Shown piece by piece: positions 1 to 6,470 of a stretch of DNA of 26,213 bases. The notes beneath the pieces are model-generated. The model was given only the letters and a program-made list of their open reading frames with translations. It searched no databases and was not told the DNA's origin. The stretch is from Phycisphaerae bacterium (lineage in GTDB: Bacteria > Planctomycetota > Phycisphaerae > Sedimentisphaerales > SM23-30). The translations under genes and the position numbers were made by a program. Each line of letters opens with the position of its first letter. The stretch's first letter is position 1. The stretch lies in NCBI GenBank assembly GCA_021736565.1, contig JAIPFO010000005.1, forward strand, positions 1 to 26,213, in the 5' to 3' direction.

Positions 1-713
1 TTGTTTTTGATCTGTGGCATTTCATAGATTTCGGCCATGAAGGGGTCGCCTTGTGATATGTAGAATCGGGCGGGTCGCTTTAAGAGCGGCCAGGTTACGT
101 TTGCGATGGCCCCTCGCAGGCCGATGATATTGTCATCCATAATCGTTGGGATATTGATAATCGCGGTCACCTGATCGACCCATTGAGCGATATAGTCGCT
201 ATCACTGCCGAATTCAATTGGATTATCTTGCCAGCCATATTTCCATGGAATGGTCCCCCCGGCATTGGGAGGTAGTTCTGTCAGGCCCACGAGCATGAAG
301 TTTTTTGGCTTAAATCCTGCTTGAAAGAGACTCTCAAGAAGGGCGGAGGCGACCTCGGTGTTGATGCCCATGTTGATATCGCCAAAACGGGTAAACTTCA
401 AAGCCACAATATCATCATCCCGGATAATCTTCCGCCAGGCGAGGTTTGGGTCGTTTTCCCGGGTTATTTTTTTGATGCCGGTATTGAGCATACGGCAAAT
501 GCTGGGTTTGTGTAGTTTCGTTCCGCGAATGGAATATTCGCCGTAAACGTCATAGACTTGCGATTTTTGCAAACGGAGGGGGTCATCGACCGCGTTGGGA
601 GAGGGTATGGGCGGTCCCATTACGGGCAGGGCGACGGCCATGAGGATCGTGATAGTGAGCATACCGGGCAGTTTGGGGTAGGAAAACCATAATTTCGGGC
701 GATTTTTTGTCAT
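1..713 (-). CDS. DUF362 domain protein, 3' end outside window
   Basis: This is an open frame of 237 codons that begins at an ATG (713-711) and continues past the left edge with no stop, so the C-terminus is missing. Residues about 17-33 are hydrophobic and look like a signal peptide or anchor, suggesting export. The next part matches the DUF362 pattern: an alternation like 'DDDIVALKF', then a helix ending 'LLESLFQAGFKPKNFMLVG', then 'AIINIPTIMDDNIIGLRGAI', which aligns with the family's 'InvPklK.H..tG..KN' stretch. DUF362 proteins are common in Planctomycetota and some carry iron-sulphur clusters; any such part would lie beyond the edge here. The biochemical role is unknown. The gene diverges from the oxidoreductase at 1223. 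I saw no strong ribosome binding site. Confidence 0.7.
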   Translation of the reverse strand, partial: MTKNRPKLWFSYPKLPGMLTITILMAVALPVMGPPIPSPNAVDDPLRLQKSQVYDVYGEYSIRGTKLHKPSICRMLNTGIKKITRENDPNLAWRKIIRDDDIVALKFTRFGDINMGINTEVASALLESLFQAGFKPKNFMLVGLTELPPNAGGTIPWKYGWQDNPIEFGSDSDYIAQWVDQVTAIINIPTIMDDNIIGLRGAIANVTWPLLKRPARFYISQGDPFMAEIYEMPQIKN

Positions 714-876
714 AATGTTAATTCTCGCGTGAAAAATGATCTTTTCGATTTTTAAATAATACCAGTCATGCTGGCGTTATTTACATTCGCGTGCTATCTG
801 GCCGCCGCCTTTATCAAAAAGGGGAGGTCTCTAGTTGGATATCGGATATATTAACCTTTCAAATAAGGATAATTTC

Positions 877-945
877 GACGCTGCGGTCCTATGTGTTTTA
901 TGAAGAGCATTTTCAAAGCGTTAAAAAGTGAATTGGATTACACAA
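877..945 (+). repeat. dispersed intergenic repeat, weak copy
   Basis: A degenerate copy: TTTTATGAAGAGCATTTTC followed by an AAGCGTTAAAAAG core aligns with the TTTATGGAGCCCATTTTT and GCATCTTAAAG blocks of the copy at 5191. The tail is poorly conserved (AATTGGATTAC). It is only a tentative family member. Confidence 0.4.
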
Positions 946-1090
946 ATCAATATTTCTTTGGAATTCTATTAGAAAGGTTGATTTATTCAGGGGGATATGA
1001 TAATCTGCTATTCGCTGGATATGCCCCATCCTTCTATAACGGGATGATTGAGTGAGCCAGCACTGGGGCTTTTGGCTGAGGCTTTGCAGT

Positions 1091-1180
1091 ATTGATGTCA
1101 GGGTCCCAGGGATTTTTAACGCTCATTTTCCGCGTCTTAAAGGATGATTCGAACGATATGAATCGACTTTTGACGTGGTT
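1091..1180 (+). repeat. dispersed intergenic repeat, good copy
   Basis: It has the core CTCATTTTCCGCGTCTTAAAG (1122-1142) and the tail AATCGACTTTTGACGTGG (1161-1178), matching the copies at 5191 and 15907. The head (ATTGATGTCAGGGTCC) has lost its perfect palindrome. It lies just upstream of the oxidoreductase gene. Confidence 0.75.
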
Positions 1181-1222
1181 ATTAGTTCTGGCAAATAACT
1201 TGACAATTTAAGGAGCAAACAT

Positions 1223-2617
1223 ATGTCAAACATGTCACGTCGTCAGTTTGTGAAGCGCGGAGCTGTCCTTGGTGCCGCATCGGCTATTGGTTTTCCGAGT
1301 CTGGTGCGAGGCCGGGGACTTAATGAAAAACTTCAGGTAGGATTTATCGCGGTAGGCGGACGGGCGGGGGCCCACACGGGTGCGTCTCATGAAGAGGGGC
1401 TTCAATGCGTTGCCTTCGCGGAGGTTGATAAGACGCGGTGGAACGGTGTCCTGGGCAAAAAGGGGTGGGAAAAAGCAACCGGCTATACCGATTGGCGGAA
1501 AGTGTTCCAGAATCACGCCAAGGAACTTGATGTTGTCTTTGTGGCGACTCCCGATCACTCCCATTTTGCACCGTCGATGACGGCGGTTTCGATGGGAATT
1601 CACTGCTACACTGAGAAGCCACTGACCTGGTCGGTTCGTGAGGCCCAATTGCTGACCGCGGCGTATGCCAAGAATACGAAGGTTGTCACCCAGATGGGTA
1701 ACCAGGGTCATTCGGGTCAGGGTTGGCGGATTGCCTACGAATATGTAAAGAGCGGTGCTGTTGGCGATGTGAAAGAGTTTCACACGTGGACGAACCGGCC
1801 GGTATGGCCCCAGGGGGGCGACCGTCCGACGTATACCAGTCCTGTTCCAGAAACCCTTGACTGGGACGCATGGGTCGGGGCAGCGCCAATGCGTCCGTTT
1901 ACCGGTGACAAGGAAGGTCGTAATGGACAGGGGCCGTATCATGCCTTCAACTGGCGTGGTTTTGTCGATTTCGGTTCCGGGGCGTTGGGTGATATGGCCT
2001 GCCATACCACCGATGGGATCTATTCGATCATGGATCCGGGGTATGCCGCTACCGCCGAGCCGATCATTATGACCGGCCCGGTCAAAGATCAATGGCCTTC
2101 CGGCATGGTGGTGAAGAGCACCTACCGCGCAAAAGCAGGGCGTCCGGGCTTTACAACTTACTGGTATGAGGGCAATGATAATGGAAAACCCTATATGCCC
2201 GAGACTCCCGAAGAATTGACGTGCGATGGACGTAAACTGCCGAGGACCGGCAATCTGATCATTGGTACCAAGGGCAAGATGGTTGTCCACGGCGACTATT
2301 GGGAAACCCCACTGCTGATCCCGGAAGAAAAACGCAAAGCATTCGGCCGTCCGAAGCAAACGCTTGAGCGTTCCCCCGGTCACCATAAAGAGTTCTTTAT
2401 GGCGTGCCGAGGTGAGAAGCCCCGGGAGTTTAGTCGTTCGAACTTTAGCTACTCCGGTCCGATGACCGCCAATATCCAACTGGGCAACTTATGTGCGCGT
2501 GCCGGCAAGAAGCTTGTCTTGAACGAGGCGGGTAAGATCATCAACGATCCGAAGATTAACGATCTGGCCTGGCGTGAGCCGCGTGAGGGCTGGGGCCCCC
2601 TGGAGATGAAAATCTAA
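1223..2617 (+). CDS. Tat-exported Gfo/Idh/MocA family oxidoreductase
   Basis: A 464-residue NAD(P)-dependent oxidoreductase-like protein. The N-terminus has a twin-arginine signal (SRRQFVKRG, then an alanine-rich hydrophobic stretch), so the folded protein is probably exported. A Rossmann segment follows (KLQVGFIAVGGRAGAH), with a glycine pattern slightly unlike the classic GxGxxG, and then the family's EKP motif (EKPLTWSVREAQ, about residue 131). The C-terminal half carries the substrate and oligomer domain. Such proteins act on sugars or inositols in this family, but the substrate here cannot be read. Many Tat-exported paralogues are typical of Planctomycetota. The start is supported by AAGGAG 8 bases upstream of the ATG. 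It appears to be a single-gene unit closed by the terminator at 2659-2693. Confidence 0.93.
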   Translation: MSNMSRRQFVKRGAVLGAASAIGFPSLVRGRGLNEKLQVGFIAVGGRAGAHTGASHEEGLQCVAFAEVDKTRWNGVLGKKGWEKATGYTDWRKVFQNHAKELDVVFVATPDHSHFAPSMTAVSMGIHCYTEKPLTWSVREAQLLTAAYAKNTKVVTQMGNQGHSGQGWRIAYEYVKSGAVGDVKEFHTWTNRPVWPQGGDRPTYTSPVPETLDWDAWVGAAPMRPFTGDKEGRNGQGPYHAFNWRGFVDFGSGALGDMACHTTDGIYSIMDPGYAATAEPIIMTGPVKDQWPSGMVVKSTYRAKAGRPGFTTYWYEGNDNGKPYMPETPEELTCDGRKLPRTGNLIIGTKGKMVVHGDYWETPLLIPEEKRKAFGRPKQTLERSPGHHKEFFMACRGEKPREFSRSNFSYSGPMTANIQLGNLCARAGKKLVLNEAGKIINDPKINDLAWREPREGWGPLEMKI

Positions 2618-2658
2618 TTACTCCCGCAGGGATAGAACTATTCGCGTAGGAAAAACTG

Positions 2659-2693
2659 AAAGCACGAAGGCTGTAACCCGGCCTTCGTGCTTT
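2659..2693 (+). terminator. rho-independent terminator after oxidoreductase
   Basis: A perfect 13-base-pair stem, AAAGCACGAAGGC with GCCTTCGTGCTTT, encloses a 9-base loop. It lies about 40 bases after the stop codon. The downstream T tract is short, but the stem is symmetrical enough to work in both directions. Confidence 0.85.
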
Positions 2694-2701
2694 ATTAATG
2701 A

Positions 2702-2798
2702 TGGTGCCAGGGTGACGGCTATTTTTGGCATCTTTTTTCTATTTATGCATCTTAAAAGCTCATTTTAAAGGTGAAAATCGACTTTTGAGGTGGGAGTC
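2702..2798 (+). repeat. dispersed intergenic repeat
   Basis: It carries a degenerate head (GGTGCCAGGGTGACGG), the core ATGCATCTTAAAAG (2746-2759) and the tail AAAATCGACTTTTGAGGTGG, ending GGGAGTC exactly as in the copy at 15907. It sits between the terminator at 2693 and the arsR promoter. Confidence 0.65.
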
Positions 2799-2842
2799 TA
2801 TGCTTGCGTAGCCATCCATTTAGCCCTGGGGTCGATTTTTTT

Positions 2843-2871
2843 TTGACAGAGACGAACCTCTATGGTATTAT
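2843..2871 (+). promoter_or_regulatory. strong sigma-70-type promoter of the arsR operon
   Basis: TTGACA (2843-2848) and TATTAT (2866-2871) are separated by exactly 17 bases, a near-consensus vegetative promoter. The expected start of transcription is near 2878, inside the repeated motif at 2869-2896. A repressor bound there would block RNA polymerase, as expected for an autoregulated ArsR-family gene. Confidence 0.75.
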
Positions 2872-2896
2872 GTGAGTATTATAGGGTATAGTGATG
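2869..2896 (+). promoter_or_regulatory. putative ArsR operator, site 1
   Basis: TATGTGAGTATT, six variable bases, TATAGT and then a TG four bases later. The same arrangement recurs at 3294-3321 in front of the permease, with about 22 of 28 positions identical. Site 1 overlaps the -10 box and the expected transcription start. Calling it an operator is inference from position and duplication. Confidence 0.55.
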
Positions 2897-2901
2897 TAAA
2901 A

Positions 2902-2922
2902 TAGCCTTTTGACGTGGATATC
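2902..2922 (+). repeat. tail fragment of dispersed intergenic repeat
   Basis: ATAGCCTTTTGACGTGGATA resembles only the tail block (GACTTTTGACGTGGAGAT) of the repeat family. It lies in the arsR leader between the operator and the start codon. Confidence 0.45.
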
Positions 2923-2932
2923 CAGCAATAGA

Positions 2933-3265
2933 ATGATGAATGACGAAACCAAAAAATTATATGAATTGAAGGCCGAAATAATCCAGGCGGTTGCGCATCC
3001 GATTCGCCTGGCGATCATTGAGTATCTTGTTGATGGCGAGCAATGCGTTTGTGACATTATAGAACATGTCGGGGCGCAGCGGTCTAATGTTTCCAGGCAT
3101 CTTTCGGTTATGCTAAGATCCGGCGTTGTTGAGAGTCGCAAGGATGGGCTGAAAATGATATATTCGCTTAAAACGCCTTGTATTGTCAATTTTCTAGGCT
3201 GTATCGAGGATGTATTGAAGGAACGAATGCTAACCCAGGCGAAGTTATTGGAGACGCTGGGCTAG
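2933..3265 (+). CDS. ArsR/SmtB-family metal(loid)-responsive repressor
   Basis: A 110-residue winged-helix regulator. The DNA-binding helices are clear (AHPIRLAIIEYL, then GAQRSNVSRHLSVMLRSGVVESRKDGLKMIYSL). Cys38-Val-Cys40-Asp in the helix before the recognition helix matches the ELCVCDL metal site of classical arsenic-responsive ArsR, so this is probably a thiolate sensor for As(III), Sb(III) or a related soft metal. Additional cysteines near residues 82 and 88 could help. An open frame reaches upstream to a TTG at 2909, but that codon lies inside a repeat tail; the ATG at 2933 (or 2936) gives the usual family length. No strong ribosome binding site is visible. It is the first gene of the operon, behind promoter 2843-2871, and probably represses itself and the genes downstream. 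Confidence 0.88.
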   Translation: MMNDETKKLYELKAEIIQAVAHPIRLAIIEYLVDGEQCVCDIIEHVGAQRSNVSRHLSVMLRSGVVESRKDGLKMIYSLKTPCIVNFLGCIEDVLKERMLTQAKLLETLG

Positions 3266-3293
3266 GAACAGGCCGGGATATTTTTTATGAATA

Positions 3294-3321
3294 TATGTGA
3301 GTATTTGATTGTATAGTATTG
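3294..3321 (+). promoter_or_regulatory. putative ArsR operator, site 2
   Basis: A second copy of the motif at 2869-2896: TATGTGAGTATT, six other bases, TATAGT, then a TG four bases later. It lies between arsR and the permease, 22 bases before the permease ATG. This suggests a second control point, perhaps an internal promoter regulated by the same repressor. Confidence 0.5.
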
Positions 3322-3343
3322 TAGAGGTTAAGGAGTTATTTTG

Positions 3344-4816
3344 ATGGACTGGAAGAAAGAATGGAAAAATCTTGGGATACTCGTCGTTGTATTTCTGGGC
3401 TGTTTCTATTTACCGATTGGGCATATGCGTTTTGACACGGCTGTTCTGGAATCGATCCACCTGGTTAAATGGTACGCCCAGGAGCATGTTTTGCTGTGTC
3501 TGGTGCCGGCGTTTTTTATCGCGGGGGCGATTTCTGTATTTGTCAGCCAGGGCTCGGTGATGAAATACCTGGGCGCCCGTGCGAACAAAGTTCTTGCTTA
3601 TGGTGTGGCCTCGGTTTCCGGGACCATTCTGGCGGTTTGTTCTTGTACGGTTTTACCGCTTTTTGCGGGGATATACAAAATGGGTGCGGGTCTGGGACCG
3701 GCGACGGCGTTTTTATATTCCGGGCCGGCGATCAATATCCTGGCGATCATATTAACGGCGCGTATTCTGGGGCTGGAACTTGGGAATGCCCGCGCCGTGG
3801 GGGCGGTGGTCTTTAGTGTTGTTATTGGCCTGGCGATGCATTTTATCTATCGCAAGGAAGAGATGGAGAAGGCCAAGGGGCAAATGGCGATGCCCGAGCC
3901 GGAGGTTTCCCGGCCTTTATGGCAGAATTCGGTCTTTTTTGGGGTGATGGTTTGTATTCTGGTTTTTGCGAACTGGGGGTCTCCTAATGATTTTATATTT
4001 AAGACGACCGATGGGGCCGCGATTAGAGCCGCTGTTCTAAAAGCTCCTGAGCCTGGCGGTTCATTGGCAGGATCCTATACTGTCAAACTTTTAGAAGGAG
4101 AGCAGAAGGGGCAGGAGATTGAGCTATCTGTTGAATTAATTACTGCGAAAACACCTGTTGCCAGTACATGGGCGACGATTTGGAGTCATAAGTGGCAGGT
4201 TGCCAGTGTTTTTGGTGTGGCATTGGGGGTCATTCTTGTTTTGTGGTTTTCGATCCCCTGGTGGAAGATCGTTGTTACAGCTATTCCCAGCGTTTTGCTG
4301 GCTACGATTTTACCGATGAATGGTTTGATGGTCATGATCCCGTTTACGGCGGTTGTCATTGGCCTTTCGTGGGCGACCAGTACGACCAGGGGTGAATCTG
4401 AAGAATGGTTCAGTTCGACGTGGGGCTTTGCCAAGCAGATCCTCCCGTTGCTATTCTTTGGTGTTCTTGTTGCCGGCCTTTTACTGGGCCGGCCCGGGCA
4501 CGAGGGGCTGATCCCTTCAGGATGGGTTGCCTGGGCGGTTGGCGGTAATTCGCTGCGGGCGAACCTGTTTGCCTCGGTGGCGGGTGCGTTTATGTATTTC
4601 GCGACGCTGACAGAAGTCCCCATCTTGCAGGGACTTATTGGTGCGGGGATGGGCAAGGGGCCGGCTTTGGCACTGCTTTTAGCGGGTCCGGCCTTGAGTC
4701 TGCCCAATATGCTGGTGATCCGGTCGGTGATGGGGACCCAGAAGACCGTTGTATTTGTATCGCTGGTTATTATCATGGCGACGATCAGCGGCGTGCTATT
4801 TGGAACAATATTTTAG
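3344..4816 (+). CDS. ArsP/DUF318-type permease with an inserted soluble segment
   Basis: A polytopic membrane protein of 490 residues. The signature lies near residue 98 onward: VCSCTVLPLFAGIYKMGAG, followed by a segment with YSGPAINI. The second half repeats the theme with LAGPALSLPNMLVI, the usual inverted two-fold layout of this permease family. Family members include ArsP, which exports trivalent methylated and aromatic arsenicals, and SO_0444-type transporters linked to copper and zinc. The paired cysteines Cys99 and Cys101 are likely to contact metal. Residues about 212-270 form a hydrophilic insert between membrane segments, not part of the minimal family fold. The ATG at 3344 has AGGAG 8 bases upstream; a TTG at 3341 is possible. 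Its placement after arsR and before a thioredoxin supports a resistance role. Confidence 0.85.
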   Translation: MDWKKEWKNLGILVVVFLGCFYLPIGHMRFDTAVLESIHLVKWYAQEHVLLCLVPAFFIAGAISVFVSQGSVMKYLGARANKVLAYGVASVSGTILAVCSCTVLPLFAGIYKMGAGLGPATAFLYSGPAINILAIILTARILGLELGNARAVGAVVFSVVIGLAMHFIYRKEEMEKAKGQMAMPEPEVSRPLWQNSVFFGVMVCILVFANWGSPNDFIFKTTDGAAIRAAVLKAPEPGGSLAGSYTVKLLEGEQKGQEIELSVELITAKTPVASTWATIWSHKWQVASVFGVALGVILVLWFSIPWWKIVVTAIPSVLLATILPMNGLMVMIPFTAVVIGLSWATSTTRGESEEWFSSTWGFAKQILPLLFFGVLVAGLLLGRPGHEGLIPSGWVAWAVGGNSLRANLFASVAGAFMYFATLTEVPILQGLIGAGMGKGPALALLLAGPALSLPNMLVIRSVMGTQKTVVFVSLVIIMATISGVLFGTIF

Positions 4817-4820
4817 GAAA

Positions 4821-4917
4821 GTCGTCAGCGTCATTCCCGGCGTGTCGGGATTTAACGCCTGTTTTTCCGTATTTTAAAAATGGATATGAACGATGCGACT
4901 GGACATTTGGCGTGTGC
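4821..4917 (+). repeat. dispersed intergenic repeat, diverged copy
   Basis: It begins CGTCAGCGTCATTCC, like the head of other copies, and has a core-like GTTTTTCCGTATTTTAAAAA. The tail is degenerate. A small TCCCG/CGGGA hairpin lies in the head. It sits inside the operon, between permease and thioredoxin, so it would be transcribed. Confidence 0.5.
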
Positions 4918-4944
4918 ATCAAAGTTAAGAAGAAAGGCCGTAGA

Positions 4945-5181
4945 ATGAAAAAGATACAGGTGCTTGGGACGGGTTGTCCTAAATGTAAAAAGTTAACCGA
5001 AAATGCCGAAGCGGCAGCGAAAGAGGCGGGCATTGAATTTGAGATTGAAAAGGTCACCGATATAAATGCGATCATGAAATTTGGCGTGATGATGACGCCG
5101 GCGCTGGTGGTGGATGGTGAGGTGAAAGTTGTGGGCAAGGTGCTTAAGGTGGATGAAATCGTAACGATGCTATCGGAATAG
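4945..5181 (+). CDS. small thioredoxin-like redox-active disulphide protein
   Basis: A 78-residue cytosolic thioredoxin-fold protein of the thioredoxin_3 type. The active site is Cys11-Pro-Lys-Cys14 (GTGCPKCKKL). The cis-proline loop is MMTPALVVDG, and the last helix follows KVVGKVLKVDEIV. Such proteins often accompany ArsP-like permeases and may reduce or hand over thiol-bound metal to the transporter. The frame is open upstream to a GTG at 4912, inside the repeat. I chose the ATG at 4945 because AAAGG lies about 8 bases upstream and the protein then begins MKKIQVLG, the normal family start. Confidence 0.88.
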   Translation: MKKIQVLGTGCPKCKKLTENAEAAAKEAGIEFEIEKVTDINAIMKFGVMMTPALVVDGEVKVVGKVLKVDEIVTMLSE

Positions 5182-5190
5182 AATATGAAT

Positions 5191-5275
5191 ATTGACGCCA
5201 GCGTCATAAGTATTTATGGAGCCCATTTTTCGCATCTTAAAGACCGATATATCGCTCCAGAATTGACTTTTGACG
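5191..5275 (+). repeat. dispersed intergenic repeat, best copy
   Basis: The head contains the perfect palindrome TGACGCCAGCGTCA and continues ATAAGTATT. The core is CCATTTTTCGCATCTTAAAG and the tail is AATTGACTTTTGACG (5261-5275). The reverse complement of the tail, CGTCAAAAGTCAATT, aligns with the head CGTCATAAGTATT. Inside these lie matching GGAGC (5218-5222) and GCTCC (5254-5258). The whole unit can therefore fold into one long interrupted hairpin with the conserved core in the loop. Confidence 0.85.
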
Positions 5276-5335
5276 CTCATTTTCCAAATCTTAAGGGGCG
5301 ACTTTAAAGTCGAAAAATGACTTTTGACGTGGAGA
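5275..5335 (+). repeat. tandem partial copy of the intergenic repeat
   Basis: Immediately after the copy at 5191 a second core and tail follow: GCTCATTTTCCAAATCTTAA, then AAATGACTTTTGACGTGGAG. The head is absent. Between core and tail lies a perfect 14-base palindrome, CGACTTTAAAGTCG (5299-5312). The tail ends about 13 bases before the ribosome binding site of the next gene. Confidence 0.75.
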
Positions 5336-5361
5336 TCAACTATTATCAGGAGAACATTATC

Positions 5362-5751
5362 ATGGGTACAGAAAAGAATTGTCAATGCAGTGCGGCTCCG
5401 AAGTTAATTTTTGCCTGCTCTGGTGCCGCGGATGTAGGAGAGGTGGCCGATCGATCCGCCCGGAAGTTAAGTCAGGATGGCGTTGGTAAGATGTTTTGCC
5501 TGGCGGGTATTGGTGGTCGAGTTGATGGCATAATGAAATCCACCGCAGCGGCTGGGGCGATCCTGGCCATTGACGGCTGTCCATTGGGTTGTGTCAAAAA
5601 ATGCCTTGAACATGCCGGTTTCAACGCATTTCATCATCTGCAACTGTCAGAGTTGGGTATGGAAAAAGGAAAAACAGCTGTTTCTGAGGCAAATATTGCC
5701 CGGGTAGCGGCGAAATGCATCGAATTGATGCCGGGAGATACTTGTGCGTAA
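5362..5751 (+). CDS. DGC-domain putative zinc-binding protein
   Basis: A 129-residue cysteine-rich cytosolic protein of the DGC family (PF08859). Visible cysteines are Cys7 and Cys9 near the N-terminus, Cys19 in FACSGAADVGE, Cys46, and the name-giving Asp71-Gly-Cys73 within DGCPLGCVKKC, which adds Cys77 and Cys81. Members are annotated as putative zinc-binding proteins and commonly sit beside ArsP-like permeases and small thioredoxins, as here; the exact role is unknown. A cytosolic metal(loid) buffer or chaperone is plausible. The start ATG at 5362 has AGGAG 9 bases upstream. A longer frame begins at 5317, but that ATG is part of a repeat tail. The stop overlaps the next gene by 8 bases. Confidence 0.8.
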   Translation: MGTEKNCQCSAAPKLIFACSGAADVGEVADRSARKLSQDGVGKMFCLAGIGGRVDGIMKSTAAAGAILAIDGCPLGCVKKCLEHAGFNAFHHLQLSELGMEKGKTAVSEANIARVAAKCIELMPGDTCA

Positions 5752-6289
5752 GTGTCATGACTACTTCAGATCATCCATTAATGTTTTAACAGGGGTTGTT
5801 GGGGTGCTATTCTTTATGGCCCTGGTACTCCAGGGGTGTAAGACGGCCAATGTGCCGGACTCAAAGGGTGTAGAATTGTTGAATTCGGGCAGCAGGGTTC
5901 GTACTCAAACGCAATCAGACCCGCCGGGTGCCCCGGTCAGTGACGATGCGATTCATCCCGTGGTCGCTTACTATTTTCATCGGACTATCCGTTGCCCCGG
6001 TTGCCTGCAGATCGAGTTCATGGCAGGCCAGGCTATTCAAGACGTATTTGAGCAGGAACTGAAGGATGGCCGTCTGGCCTGGTTGGTCCTGGATATGGAA
6101 GAACCGGGTAACCAGGGTTTAGTTGATCAATATGATTTAGAGACCAGCACCTTCGTCCTGGTCGATTCGTCGTCTGCCGGCAACGGTCGCTGGAAAAAAC
6201 TGGAAAAAGTATGGAACCTTAAGGATGATCCTGACGGGTTCAGGCGGTACATTGAACAAGAGGTGGCCGGTTACTTAACGAAAAAATAA
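5744..6289 (+). CDS. ArsF-family-like CxxC lipoprotein
   Basis: A 181-residue protein starting at GTG with GGGAG about 6 bases upstream. The N-terminus is a lipoprotein signal: a hydrophobic stretch, then LVLQGC with Cys32 as the lipidated residue. A soluble domain follows (residues 70-180): YYFHRTIRCPGCLQIE, with Cys84-x-x-Cys87, then a thioredoxin-like 'LAWLVLDMEEPGNQGLV' strand-helix and a C-terminal 'WNLKDDPDGFRRYIEQEV'. This matches proteins annotated as nitrophenyl compound nitroreductase subunit ArsF family, named after an arsEFG organoarsenical operon. Whether this one reduces nitroaromatic arsenicals is not shown, and no ArsE candidate is visible nearby. A general envelope disulphide-redox role is equally likely. 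It overlaps the DGC gene, so translation is probably coupled. Confidence 0.72.
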   Translation: MRKCHDYFRSSINVLTGVVGVLFFMALVLQGCKTANVPDSKGVELLNSGSRVRTQTQSDPPGAPVSDDAIHPVVAYYFHRTIRCPGCLQIEFMAGQAIQDVFEQELKDGRLAWLVLDMEEPGNQGLVDQYDLETSTFVLVDSSSAGNGRWKKLEKVWNLKDDPDGFRRYIEQEVAGYLTKK

Positions 6290-6320
6290 TTTGAAAAAAT
6301 AGCCTATGAACTGAGGATGT

Positions 6321-6470
6321 ATGCACACCATAAAACTATTTTTAGAACCATGTTCTTGCCGTGCCCCGGAATCAGGAATTCATTTGTTGATTTTCCTGAT
6401 GCTGATTATCGGCTTGTGGCAGTCAGGTCGTTGGATTAAACAGCGGCCGGAAGGGATGGTATATCACTGA
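6321..6470 (+). CDS. 49-residue single-pass membrane protein
   Basis: A short gene easily missed by length cut-offs. The ATG at 6321 follows GAGG by 4 bases. The TGA (6468-6470) shares its last base with the ATG of the next gene (TGATG), the mark of coupled translation. The product starts MHTIKLFLEPCSCRAPESG, has one hydrophobic helix (about residues 20-36, IHLLIFLMLIIGLWQSG) and a basic C-terminal tail. A CSC pair (Cys11 and Cys13) precedes the helix, on the side likely to be cytoplasmic or at the membrane face. I do not recognise a family. The position suggests an accessory or subunit of this redox/metal pathway. Confidence 0.6.
   Translation: MHTIKLFLEPCSCRAPESGIHLLIFLMLIIGLWQSGRWIKQRPEGMVYH

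Larger units (their letters stand above)
714..1222. other. divergent intergenic spacer
   Basis: About 500 bases separate the two divergent genes. No convincing open frame lies here. The spacer holds two members of the dispersed intergenic repeat, at 877-945 (weak) and 1091-1180 (good). A possible but weak plus-strand promoter (TTGATT near 979 with TAATCT 17 bases later) lies upstream of the second copy. Confidence 0.6.

Noticed and set aside
1200..1205. TTGACA just before the oxidoreductase start
   Set aside because: It is only 17 bases before the start codon and overlaps the ribosome-binding region, leaving no room for a -10 box and transcription start.
1235..2479. Long open frame antisense to the oxidoreductase (about 414 codons)
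   Set aside because: The protein reads as a low-complexity shadow with no recognisable motif, while the sense strand encodes a clear family member with a ribosome binding site and terminator.
2909..2932. Upstream extension of arsR to a TTG
   Set aside because: The TTG lies in a copy of the repeat tail and has no ribosome binding site; the ATG at 2933 gives the normal ArsR length.
5317..5361. Upstream extension of the DGC gene to an ATG
   Set aside because: That ATG is part of the repeat tail (AATGACTTTTGACG); AGGAG is correctly spaced only for the ATG at 5362.
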